From Larus michahellis (taxonomy: Eukaryota; Chordata; Aves; Charadriiformes; Laridae), in NCBI RefSeq assembly GCF_964199755.1, contig NC_133904.1:3287377-3351376 (forward strand): a DNA stretch of 64,000 nt, read 5' to 3'. The notes beneath the pieces were generated by a model. The model ran no database searches, was not told the origin of the DNA, and was given only the letters and a program-made list of their open reading frames with translations. Shown here in pieces: positions 37,140-49,000 of the stretch. Both the position numbers and the translations under genes were made by a program. Each line of letters starts with the position of its first letter. Positions within the stretch are counted from its first letter, which is position 1.

Positions 37140-37885
37140 TTCTGGTGGTGAGGATGTGGTGCTGCCTTGGAGAGCAGGGAGCTGGGAGCCACACTGGTGC
37201 CTGGCGCTGACTGATCGGGGCCACTGGACCAGCTATTTCCATTTCTGATCTTCCCTGCCCCCAGATGACAAGAGATTCAGAATTGCATGGAAAAGATTAG
37301 CATTAGGAGTTTTACCACCTACTTCATTTGAAACTGGATGCGCTTGAGATATGTTGAACAAATGGACAGTGGCCTTTCTTCTCCCTGGGGACAGCTTTTA
37401 CATGGATGGGAAGCTACAGATGGGGCCCAAGGCAGAAATGCAAATAGGCAGGGCTGTGATACGAAGCATTTGGCAGCATCACAGGCTTAAAAGCTCCCTC
37501 CCCATGGCTGCTTGATCCTGCTTTCTCGGTTGTGCTGACACAGCTGGTTGTGGGCTGCACTGTGAACTGTGCGAATGGAGCTTTGGCCTCAAAACTGTGG
37601 GATCAGGGTCTGTGCTGCTGGCACCGTCAAGCTGGCCAAGCCCAGTCCATCCCGGTGCTGCTTGTAAGAAGCTCTCAGAGGTGTACTCACTTCAAAATGA
37701 CTGCTGTGATTACAGCTTTGCAGAGAAGCACGTTGGTGAGCACGAAGAGCTAATTAGTTTTTATAACCCTCTTTTGTTTGCTTTTGAAGACACGGGTCCC
37801 TTGCTTGCTTGCCTGGCTCCTGTTCGGTGTCGTGACAATGTCAGTGCGAGTGTGTGGAGCTCGTGTTACGCAGGGAGAGTTCAGA

Positions 37886-37909
37886 CAGGTTTGGTTTCAG
37901 GTTTGGTTT
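37886..37909. repeat. Perfect 12-bp tandem duplication
   Basis: CAGGTTTGGTTT occurs twice in immediate succession without mismatch. It is a recent local duplication inside intron 1. Confidence 0.85.
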
Positions 37910-38065
37910 CCCAGAGCTGTTCCAGCACTTTCCTGACAGGAGGCAGTCGGTGTCAGAACAGGTTTGTCCCCGAGACTGAGCAAAACAGTTCTGAGGGTCA
38001 GATCTCCCACAGTAATGAGTTTAGTTGCGGGTTGTACTGTTGGTTTTGTTTTGTGTTTTTGTTGG

Positions 38066-38086
38066 TTTTTTTTTTTTTTTTTTTTT
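38066..38086. repeat. Poly-T tract (T21)
   Basis: Twenty-one T residues follow a T/G-rich lead-in from about 38041. No retroposed sequence could be identified next to it on the minus strand, so it is treated as a simple repeat and not as the tail of a SINE or processed pseudogene. Confidence 0.85.
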
Positions 38087-40379
38087 CGATGAAAAGGTCA
38101 TATCTGTTGCCTGGGTTATGTAGAAAGGTTTTGTTCTGGAACAGTCTGCTCCTGATCAGCTCCTGTCTCTGCTGAGCTAACAGGCAGTAGTCTAAACAGT
38201 GTTTTTCTTACATTTTCCTCATCAGTGAGCGTTGGAGAGTTTGCTTTTTAGGTATGTTCATTTAGGGCTGGGAAGTTTTGAGTTCAGATCAGCAACTTGA
38301 GCAGATTTAAAATGCCTGTGGTTTTGAGCCTGCCCTACTTGGAGTTTGATTTTAATCACAAGTTTTAACAAATTGAGTCTATTGAAAACATTCTCAGTGA
38401 AACACCCTCTTTTTTTTCCCTAGAAGCCGTTAGCTGTCTTCAAGAAACAATATTTTAATTGAAGCCATGATAAAAGAAGAGTGGCAGTGGTTGTTGTAAA
38501 GCTTAATTTATTAAACAGCCTTGTTTTTAATGCAAAAAAAAATCTGTAAAGAAAAAGAAAGCTATGTGCTTTAAAACTGTCAAAATAAAACCTACAACTT
38601 TGAAGTCTTAAAATACTTTGGGAAATGCTGAATGTTTTTGACTGGTTATATGGAACAGCTGAACTGACTTAACTGGAACAAAATTAGAGGAACAAAGAGG
38701 TTTTGTTTTCAGAGTGTATTCCTTGCCCTTTGACAGCGCTGTCTGGCTCACACTCCAAGTTAGATACCCGGAGCAGGTCACTGTCAGCTTCCCCCCTTTG
38801 GTTAGACTTTCCACATAACCAGTCCTCTGGAACGACAATAAGATGCTTACAAATGAGTAAAAATCACAGGAAGATTCAGGGGCAAGCACAGAACTCGAAC
38901 CCCTTGTAACTGTTGTGTTGTTTTTTTGAAGGAGTCCGAGTCTCATATTGATGGTTCCTCTTCCCCAGTGCCACATGTTAGTGCTGAGTTTGAGGATACC
39001 GCAGGGCTTTTCCTGGCTGGTGGTTGATATTGCATCCTGCACAGTTGGACCTTCTCAACATGGTCTTAAAGTAAGAGACTTGCCTCCCATGGAAGGAACT
39101 CTGAAAGTCTCGCAGTGAACACTTACCATGTTGACAGCAGCTTCCATCAGCAAAATGGTGAGATGGTTTCTGTGCGCATGCGGTATCCTTAGCATGGTGG
39201 CTGGCACATGGGCTCTGGGAGGTGCTCACCTGGTCTCTTCTTCTGGAGCTGTCATTCAGGGCTATTTGCATAAAAACAGGCTCTCTGTAAAGTCTGTCTT
39301 CTGTTGGGGAAGGATAGACAGCAGGAGGAGATGAGCAGCTGAGAAACGGAGCTCTTGTTTCCATGCAAATATCCTATAAAGAACAAAAGAGGATGAGAAG
39401 CATGCCCAGGGATGGGATCTGCAAGGAGAAAGGCTTTGGAGTTGTTTTCCGTGAAGCAGCATCAGGTCCGTGTGAATGTAATTTTTACACTGTTGTCCGC
39501 TGTGGGTCTCATGGGTGAGTCACAGATGCTGCTTTTGTTTTGGGCTTCTCTAGGGCTAAATCCTCCGCTCCATCTGTGGGAATTTTGCTGCTGACTTCAC
39601 TACACTAGAATTAGGGCTTTTAGGGTCTGCCACTGAAATGATGCAAGTTATCTGTTCCTCCCAAGTCCCAGCTTGTAGAGGAGGTAGGATGCAAAATAAC
39701 ACAAAAGTTGCCTCATCTGCCTCAGTGTGGCTGTCTCTGAGGATCCTGGGGCATATTTCACTGTCTTTAGGAGTGCCCTGTGATTTCTTTCCCAGTGCAT
39801 TGGAAAGAATTTATTTCTCTTTGCTTATCACCTGATGGGAAGGTGTCAGAGGAGGGGAAGACCACTAGCAAAACAGTGTTGTGAACGGCAGCCTCACTGG
39901 AGTTGCCTTGGGCTTGCAGCACTGCCAAGCTTGAAGGTCTTTGAGAGGAGGGGGGACCGGAGATAGGGACAGCCTCACAGTGCACTTGAATTGATGTGGC
40001 AAAGAGCTCTTGGGGACTGATTGGCATTTACTGCAGCAGACAGCTGGGGTGGTTTGAGACTTGGCTGCTCAGAGCTGGCTGTCCCTGTGGTAGAGGGTAC
40101 CAGCTTGATAATGCAGGTAGCAGGAGCAAATGCATGTGTCTCTCTTCCATCACTGCCTCAAGCAAGGCACAAACCTCTGTTCATCAGCATTCACATCCTT
40201 TTGACCTACAGGTATTGAGATAGTTGCAAGCCAGTGCACTGCCTGAGCACATGGATGCTGAATTTTGCAGCTTGCTTAGAAGTACGTATCAGCAAGATGT
40301 CAGAGAGGTTAGGCTCATTACTAGGTCTCATTAATTCTGTGGAATACCCTGTAGAGAATATATTAGTATTCTTATTCTG

Positions 40380-40443
40380 TTGACATATATTAACATATAT
40401 AATAGTTGTATAATTGTGACTAATAATTATGATAATAATAAGC
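40380..40443. repeat. AT-rich low-complexity stretch
   Basis: The sequence is dominated by short ATAT, TAAT and GATAAT words, including ATATATTAACATATATAAT, with very few G or C. It is probably easily melted, low-complexity intronic DNA. Confidence 0.7.
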
Positions 40444-41956
40444 TGCTTCTCATAGACAATAGTCAAAATGGATATTCAGAAGTCCCCGTAGGTACTCTTA
40501 AATCACAGCTGATGGACAGGAAGGTGCTGGTGTGCGTACAACGTGTTGAGAAGTGCCAGTTTTCTGCCTGCTTCTGCCTGGGAGTAGTGTGAGCCTGGAG
40601 GCCAGATTTCACAGGTACAGCTGAGTGTGTTTATCTGTGCTACGTGGTTGGGTCAGGCGGTTTGGGTCAGGCAGTTCCTGTGCTTTTAGCTGGAAATTAC
40701 TGTTCCCTACCCTGGCATTTGCTGCCATTCAGCAGAAGCACAGTAAATTGATGTGTGCATGCTCCTATTCTGTTGCAGTGATGCAAAAGTAAAAGACATT
40801 GCTTAAGTCACCTTCAGCCTAAAATGTCAGTTTGGAGAAATCCATTCTGCTTTGCCTTGCAAAAAGACCACCGTCAGTGATAGTCTTCTCTTAAAGCACT
40901 CTAACTCCAGGTTTTACAGGTCACTACCCTAGATGAGATAAAGCTCTTGGTTGTGTATGTTATGTTTGCCTAGATAATTACTACCCTACTAGGCCAAATC
41001 TTGCCATTAGATATAACAGAAAACCAGAGGGTGTCCTGATTTTTGGATCATCTAAAGAACTCTAAGACATGTGGAGCTTGAAAGGTTCTGGAATAAAATA
41101 TGTTCTTTGGCTTTCTTAAATATAAACATGGCTAACGATCATGTGGAGACCCACAGCAATTCCAATACAAGGCTTGGCTCAAAGGGTTACAGCTCTTCTT
41201 GGATTATTGGAAAATAATAACCTGTGGTGTATCTGAAAGCCAGATACAGGGTGACAAACCAGCATGATGACGGCAAAGTAGTAATATTCAGGATTGTCCA
41301 AAGAAAGATTAACTTTTCAAGCCAGCTTTTACTGATGCAAATTGTCAACTGCTGTGTTGCAATAAAGAGTAGAATTAACTAAATACGAAATGCTGACTCG
41401 TAAAGGGGAGTCAGCTGAAGTGCTTTGTGTTGCAAGATTTCATGAAAATGGTTTTGAAATGTTCTGCTGCATTTACCTTACAGAGAGGCCGGTTCTGCCA
41501 GCTGGCAGGTGCTCTCGCCAGTGCATCATCCTGGAGATGTTTGGGGTGGAGCGTGTGCGCTAGAACATCCCGTCTGCCTCATAGGGGTCAAAACAGGGTT
41601 GTTCCCAGTGGTGCTTTAAATAAATAAATTTTAAAAAGGCTTTGTCCAGTGCAGGTGTAAAGGTCTCCAGCTTGGTTTTCAGTCTCTTTTTTCTGGGCAG
41701 CAGTTCCAAATCATTACCTTCCCTGGCAGGGGGATGGCTCTCAAAATATATCCTACGGTTCGTGGTCTGTAAGATCAATGTAAGTTGCATTCAGCGAATG
41801 TCTAAGTTCTTATTATACAATATAAAGGACATTTTTCTTCCTTCCTAGAGTGACCCCATATCTCTGGTTGTAGTTCCCTTGCACCTGGTGTCCAGTGTTA
41901 CAGCTCCTGTTTCTTTTATGAATTGCTCTTTCTGCTGCTGCCATTATTATCCTTAC

Positions 41957-42021
41957 CTGGTTTGGGTTTTTGTTGGTTTTTTTGTTTGGTTGGTTTTTTG
42001 TTGTTGGTTTGGTTTTTTTTT
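41957..42021. repeat. T/G-rich low-complexity tract
   Basis: About 65 bases of runs of T separated by GG, such as TTTGTTTGGTTGGTTTTTTG, form a G/T-only tract on the plus strand. It marks the beginning of an intronic region that then becomes unusually AT-rich and non-repetitive. Confidence 0.8.
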
Positions 42022-42399
42022 AATAGCCTACATTAAAGTTGCACACTCTTTGCAGCAAGCATTTTGGGCTTCATTTTTATTTTGTGTTTGTGAAGCATCT
42101 AGTTTTCCCTTGATCTTTGAGCAAGACCACCCCAAGCAAAATAATGCCGCCTGCAGTCCTTATCCTGCTGAAGCTCAGAGGTTCTGATTTCCCTGGTTTT
42201 TGCCAAGACCCTGCTGGGCCAGGTCCAAAAGGTGAATTCAGACACCACCCAGCTTTTCCAGAACTTTGTTCCCAGCTTCAATCCTTGCATCCTTTTCCCT
42301 TAGTCTAATTAAAACCCGCTGTAACAAATGCTGCGAAGCCAGCTGCCGTGCTTTGGCAGGTAGCAAACGCAGGGCAGTGAAACCTTCAGCTAATCCATC

Positions 42400-42960
42400 C
42401 CTGCTATGAAGTCATAAGAATCTTGTTAATTTTTAAAAAGCCCTTGATGCCCACTAATCCAAATCAATTTTCATTTCTTTCGTAAAGTCGTGCTTCCATT
42501 TAGGCTTCAGCTAAGAATTACGGCTAATTTGTTCGATTTTATAACAGTGTAATTGAAAAAGTGATTTTAATGTCCTGGCAACCATATTCCCTTTCTTTGG
42601 TTGTTAATGAAAGAATCTATTAAAGTTAAATGATTTGGGCACAGATTCAAGTTGAATCGCCTGAATATTCTAGGGGAGTGTTTCTGACCATCTGCTGCTC
42701 TGTCATTGGCATTTGTGTTGTAAACGGGACCGAGAGAAGGACTTCACAGGTCTTGTTCGAACCATTAAGCGTAAAATATCATTTTAATTTTCTGATCTCA
42801 GTGTAAATAGTGGAAATACTCAGGAGAGTTGGGACCATTCTGGTCTGCGGTATCCTGCGCTCATAAATATCGCTGCTGAGCTGTACTTCCACATCCTTTT
42901 CAGGGGCTCTCATGGCTATTTGCATTGATTACAGTACATCATTCAGCGGCGTGTTGTAAG
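42400..42960. promoter_or_regulatory. Candidate intronic enhancer with POU octamer
   Basis: An extended AT-rich, non-repetitive, stop-rich segment has many homeodomain-type cores (AATTACGGCTAATTTG near 42517; GTTGTTAATGAAAG near 42600). An exact octamer, ATTTGCAT, lies at 42918-42925 and is followed immediately by TGATTACA. The octamer is the classical POU-factor site (established). The region's length and texture resemble deeply conserved vertebrate enhancers, but conservation could not be checked. Confidence 0.45.
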
Positions 42961-44489
42961 TTCCTTTTAATGACAGGCAAGACAACTGGAAGCGGAGCCT
43001 GTGAAGGGGAAAGTACACATGACGGAGAAGTTTCTCCCGCTGCCTCTGGTCACACTCGTCGTTTCTGTCTGGTTGCAAATGGAGCAGTGCGTCCTAGTGC
43101 AGGCTTGGTGAGCGTGAACAGAGATAACTAATAAATTAGAGCAGCTGCTGTCATCGCCTTCCTTCTTTGCATATTGCCGGGGTGGGTGATTTAGGGCTGT
43201 TGGGCCAAGCTGACACTTGGAAGCACAGGCTTTGTATGCCCAAGCAAGGGCAGAGTCAAAGGGCTCGTACCCTCCTTTCCCTGTTATCCTTTCCCTGTTA
43301 ACGTGCTCTTCCTCTTTCCTTTGCCAAGCTTTCTCCCTGTCCTTGGTGACACACGACATCGCTGACCTGCTGGGAAGCAGAATGGACAACAAACCGGGCC
43401 ATGAAATCCCCTGGGGATAGCTGTGGCTCTCATTGGGATTGAGCCCCCTGCCTCGGAGGTGGAGGAGTCTTTGGGTCCTCCCTTAAAGCTGGAAGGCTGT
43501 CCTTCTTGTTAAGGACAGCTCAAGCAGCCATCCCCGCCGTTCAGCCTCAGCCTGCTTATCACAGGGTTAATATTTACCCACTTGTTCAGGGTGGCTCTCC
43601 ATCCCTATTTCAACGGCCTTGCAATGTAAAAAAAATAAGATAAAATTACAGGTGGTGTCTGTCTGTGGAAATGACAAAGTGTAGCCCATGTTTCTGGAGG
43701 CCTCTGAAATGAGAGGGATGTGCTCCGTCAGTTTGCTCCAGCGCTTTACGCTGTATTTTGTATGAAAAGTTTGAGTGGCAGAGAGTAAAGAATTGTCTGG
43801 TAGGGAGGATGGGATTGAATTGCTGGGAAGTTTGGCTGCCAGCTTCAGACCTGTGGTGGGGACACTGTTTGGTTCCTGTGTGCATTGACTTTTCCCAAGG
43901 TTTGAAATTGGGTATGATGCTTTTTTTGTTTTGTTTCTTTCTCTGTAAGGTGGTAAGAAATTGACAGATGAAATAGTCACTGTTGGAACTCAACATTTTT
44001 CAATGTAATGTGTTTATATTTGTATCTTTGGAATATACAGAGCCACTAACCAAGGGGAAAAGAGCTACAAAATAGAGTTTTTACTGTAGCCTAGAGGTGA
44101 AGGTTCTTTGTGTGTTTTATTTGGTAATATTAGTTTCTGGTTAAGTGACTATTCTCAAGAGGCACAATACTGAAGCTTGTATCATATTGCATACTTTTAG
44201 CTTTCTCAGGCATGGAGAGATGAAAGTATATCCTAAAAATATGCTAAACTTAAATAGTTCAAGTGCAAAAATAGGTAACATTGTAACAGGACATCTTGTT
44301 TCAGACTCCCCTGTGTTGTTTGCAGATCAAACGTGTATATAATGCATGAAATAAAATCAGAAACTTCTGCATCTAACAAAAGCAAAATGGCTGGGTTTCC
44401 TTTTCAACAGCAGGGAAAAATGCAGGAAGTAGTTATGTGTTTAAATGTTGTCTGTGAAATCATGCAAATCTAAGCCAGTCATTTTAGCA

Positions 44490-44880
44490 TGATGTGGTCC
44501 TGTAAAATGGCAAATATCAGGCTTATTCAGCTCGGACCGCTGCTCAGCAGCAAAATTATAGTCACCGCGGCAAATGGGCCTTCTAATGTTAACACCAGCA
44601 GATAACAAAAATAGCATTTAATAACTTTCATTAGAGTTAGTGTTTCTAGGGCTTTGGGGCTTTGCTCTTTCAAATCATTTACATAATTTGCAGGTACAAG
44701 CTGCTGTGCCAGACTGTCCATCTGATTCTCTGTCTGATCAGAGCATATTAATGCACTTGTTTGATGGTCTGTTACCAATAATTACCTTGGATTGCATTAG
44801 GAGCATTTCCAACATTGCAGCTGGTCTGTATTTTTCACTCAGTGTATTTCAGGGCCCAATTACAGGACTCTGATGTGTTA
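44490..44880. promoter_or_regulatory. Candidate intronic conserved non-coding element
   Basis: Unique AT-rich sequence contains CTAATGTTAACACC near 44584, CATTTAATAACTTTCATTAG near 44614, ACATAATTTGCAGG near 44680 and CCAATAATTACCTTGG near 44774. No coding frame or repeat is recognisable. The motif mix suggests homeodomain and nuclear-receptor-like inputs, from sequence words only. Confidence 0.4.
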
Positions 44881-45469
44881 TTGTTCCAGTGCGCTTGTTG
44901 AGGCTTGTAATTTTAATATGCCTCTACACTGTAAATTTATGAATGCAAACCCAAGGCTCTGTCCTCAGTTCCCCATGCATCCCACTTCTGCAGAGATCGT
45001 CTCCGCTGTTCCTCATCTGCTTTTTAAGAAGGGAAAGATGACAGCTAGGAGGTGGAGGCTTCCTCAGAGACGTTTATAGAGCAAAGCCTGAAGTCCGGTG
45101 CGCTGTGTGTTTGGTGTGGAGCGGTGGGAAAGCGACAGAAAGAGCTCAGCCTTCCCTGGGTTGGGCAGCGTGGGGGATTGTGAAGGGGTTTTCAACAATG
45201 TTTAGTATTCAACTCACTTTGGCACTGTAAATAAGCATCCTTCAATGCAAGGGGGGCTAGTGCTGATATTGCTGTACCCAGGGAGAGCTCTCCCTGTTCT
45301 GCTGTCAGTAGTGTGAGACGCGCTGGGGAGAGGAGCTGAAAAAGGCAGAGTTTAACGAGCCTGGGTTTTGGCCTGCTCCAGACTTCAGCTGCTGTTTCAG
45401 AAGCCTTTCTGAGGTCAGAGAGGAGAAAATACAAAGGCTTAACCTTCGTGAAAGAGTCAAGCACTTTAC

Positions 45470-45570
45470 CGTTATGATTGCCGTTGACAATTCAACACAA
45501 TGAATAAATTATTACTGCTATTGATTTGTCTCATCGTTCTGGCCTATTTGTTTGCAGGGGGTACATCAGA
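45470..45570. promoter_or_regulatory. Candidate short regulatory element
   Basis: A compact segment has GTTGACAATTCAACACAATG at 45483-45502, in which GTTGA and TCAAC flank CAAT as an inverted repeat, followed by AATAAATTATTACTGC. It is unique, AT-rich and free of coding signals. The inverted repeat GTTGA-CAAT-TCAAC could be a dimer site. Confidence 0.35.
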
Positions 45571-45879
45571 ATAACACACATCTCAATGAAACTGAACTCA
45601 ATCTTGAGAGCTGGTTTTGTGTTTATCCCTATCTGCTCGGCATCCTCTGGAGATGCAGATAAGATGTTTGGGCAAACCTGATGCTGCTACAGAAGCATGA
45701 GAGCATTTAGTCCTTACTAGAAGTCAGTTGATACTTTACTGGGTTGGGGTCTCCAGGGTTACAGGAGCCTTGGGTTGGTGGCTCTGATGGTCTTGGGTGG
45801 CTGAAATGAACAGTTGCAGTTGGCTTCAGCATTAGGAGCAGCAGAAGTATCTCTAAAAATACTTAAAGGAGACCTTTTC

Positions 45880-46040
45880 GGCTGTTTTATTTCCTTGATG
45901 CCTGGTATGTTATATTTATACACAAAGATATTAATTTACCTAGGGCTTTGGCAGCCTTTGCTTTTATCTAAGTGAGTCTAGTCATTAACCTATTTACTTT
46001 AATTACAGCTTTAGATAATATCAAGCTTTTCAGGTATGGC
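45880..46040. promoter_or_regulatory. Candidate intronic conserved non-coding element
   Basis: AT-rich unique DNA contains GATATTAATTTACCTAGG near 45928, CATTAACCTATTTACTTTAA near 45983 and TTAGATAATATCAAGC near 46011, the last including a GATAATATC near-palindrome. The call is based on texture and clustered motif cores. Confidence 0.35.
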
Positions 46041-49000
46041 CTATAAACAGCGATGTGGCACTGCATGTGCTTTAGATAACGTTTCTTTCATGCCATCCCT
46101 GCTGCTCTCTTGTTTTTAACTGAGGGTTTGAACAGAACAAAGGCAAGAGGCTTTTGCCCAGCATCATTCTTCAGGGAGAGCTGAACTTGGAGCATGCTAC
46201 AACAAATCGATAAATTATGATTAATTTAACTCTTAAATGGAAGGGCTTTGTGTACATGTGAAAATATAATAATGGACCGCTATGAAGTGAATGGTTTGGA
46301 TCGATGTCCCAAAGCCACAAAGCCTCTTAAAGATTTGTTAGATGCAAAGATCTTTATATAATTAAGTGAAGTAGAGCTGTAGGAAGAGGGTATTTTTGTG
46401 TTGGCAGCATACTCCTCCACTGGTTTTGTTGCAATAACTGGGCTCCCTTTTAACCTTTCCAGGGACGCCCAGCTCACCTGCTTGCACAGATGCAGTTGGG
46501 AGGGCTCAACTGTATTTGCTCCCGTGTGATGCTTTGCTCAAAGGGTGTTTGGAGTGTGACCCTCCTAAAGCTTTAGAGCAATGTGCATCATCCTGAGAGC
46601 AAAGTATTTCTGTCTAAAATGCAGTTCTAGAGTTGTCTGTAGCTGTAGAGACAGGCCTAGGTTATGGGATGGCCAAGCCTGTGCTCAGGAGCCAGCTCCA
46701 GGGCATTTCCAGTGGTCTATGTGTGGCAAGAGCTGAGCTTGCCCTGCCAGTGCTCATCTTGTTGCCAATGCGTACTGGGACATGAGGGACACCACTGCGC
46801 TCCCGAGCCCAAGCTGGGTGACCATGACACTGCACACTCCTCCCCTCTATGCAGGGTGTGAGGGGATCGCCCCTGGCATGGCCTCGTACCCTACCCCTTG
46901 ATGTGGGGATGGTGTGACAGTCTCTGAGTGCAGTCCTTTGCCACATGCGGTGCCGGTCTGGCACCCAGCTGCTCATGAAAGGCTGGGATCTGCTTAGTGA
47001 CAGGGGATGATCTGAGAGTCCCTTGCTGCCAGCTGGATAAATATTCCTGCAGCAGTGGGAGATGCTGCATTATTAAATAAACCATCTAGCTTGCTTATAT
47101 GCAGAATTAGGATAAGGCCTGCTTCCCACTGGCGAGCACTGCTCAGTACTGAAACAGCTCTGCAGTGCGTGGATATCAAGTGTTAATAAAATATTCTTTC
47201 TGGCAGCCCCAGAGATAGTTTTAGGAGCCTTCTGTTCCATGGAGGCTTAATGGAAGCTGAAGGTGTAACTTCCTTATTCTTAGCTTGTATGTATTGCTGT
47301 TACAAGGTGGAAATTTCCAGTAACATCTGGTAAGTGGACGGGAATGTAGGGATATTGACCCCTTCATCTCACAGGCCTCATTACGGTTGAGTGGAAGAAT
47401 GTCTTCTGTTTTATTGTCCTGTGGGGAGGCTCAAGACCTGATGCACAAGGGGGTTTAGGTGCCCAGCTCCTCTTTCAGCCTCCTGTTCTGTAGAGATCAT
47501 GGGAGTCGAGTGCTCCAACCTCCAGTTCTGCTTTCAGTGCTGATGTTGCTGAGCACCCAGAATGCAGACCTCGTCAGAGACCTCCATCCAGATTTCTTTC
47601 TGGGTCACCACTTGCCAAGTGCAGTTGCCCTAAAAACAAGCTGAGACCAAGCTATTGACTTTTAATTGTCAACGCATAAAGTTTCCAAGAAGAAAGAGGG
47701 CTTTGTGTTGCTTTAATGGGGACACAGAAGTATAGTCGCTCTTTGAATTAGACAATGAGAATGTAAGGATTTTCTACAGCACTAAGAGTGTCTGAAGAGC
47801 ATCGGCAGAAGGTTACATTGAGCAGAACAATGGCACAGTAGTTGGCTTGCTGAGAGGTAGGAAAACCCTTTGGAAGAACTAACTCCACTTTTCTTCAGTG
47901 CTGTTCACTCCCGATTAAATGAGATTAATTGTGCTGTTGAGTTCCACGAGTTCAGCATCCAAAATAAATACATAAATTAAGACAGGCGACAGTGCAGAGG
48001 CTCAACTGCAGTTTGAATTCCTGCCACCTCCTGTGGGATGTGGAGGGGAGAGAGGAGCCCTTTCCTCTTACCGTCTGATATCCTGCAGAACACACACGAC
48101 GACCGAGCGCTCTGCTCTCCTCGCCTGAGCCGCTTTCCTTGCTCCCGGGAAGGTTTTCTTTGGCTGGAGTTCTGCAAGGTGCACAAGCCAGTTCCAAAGT
48201 GCCAGATGTGTGTGGAATAGGAAACGCGCTGGCCGGGCTCCAGGCTGTGGGACCTGCAGCACAACAGCAGCTCCCCAGGAAAATCTCCGGCTGCCAAGAA
48301 CTAGAAGTGATGTCAGCTCTGGAAGTGTGTCAGATTAGAAACCCTTGTACTTTGCTCTCTGTGAAGTATTAATCTCCCAAGGCCTGTGCTGTAATGGGTC
48401 CTGTCTAGCTCGGCGCAACTTTATTTGTTTTGGGCTGGAAGTGTTAGAGGGTTTTTGCATGAAGGCACTGGAAGCTGTCAGTGGTTTAGCGGCTTTGGGT
48501 TGGGTCCCGTCCTTGAGCTGATCCTGGGGCCTCACTCAGTTGTGCTAAAGATGGGCCTCCCCTGCCTTGAAGTGAAGGTCTAAGCCTTGTAATTGCTGGG
48601 CTGGGTGTTTGTAGGAATCATTGTGCCTTGGGATCTCGTATGTGCATAAATCTCTTTGACTTCCCCCAGCTGAATCAGTTTGTCGAAGAGAAAATAGTAC
48701 ATCTCCCCCAAATACTGCTTTTCTGTCTGTCTTTGGGACAGCCCCTTTGGGTGACGGCTTGCTTGGTGACAAGGTTGTGGCCATGATGGGGTACTGTTGG
48801 GGTTGTCCTCATGCTAGCCACAGCGTGCTGGGCTGTACTGTGTAGCTGGGGTGGGTTTATCTGCTGAGTTTATGGCAGTGCTGCATTTGGAGCTGGGGCA
48901 TAGGCTGGCTGGCTGAACCAGCATGACAGTACTGTGTGTCCTTGTGGTGACGTGCCATTCGGGAGCTGGCACTGAGCTTACTCATGGACCTCATTCAGGG

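Noticed and set aside
37597..38175. 192-codon open frame on the plus strand
   Set aside because: Part of its length comes from a T21 tract encoding poly-Phe, and no domain is recognisable. It lies inside intron 1 without plausible flanking splice signals.
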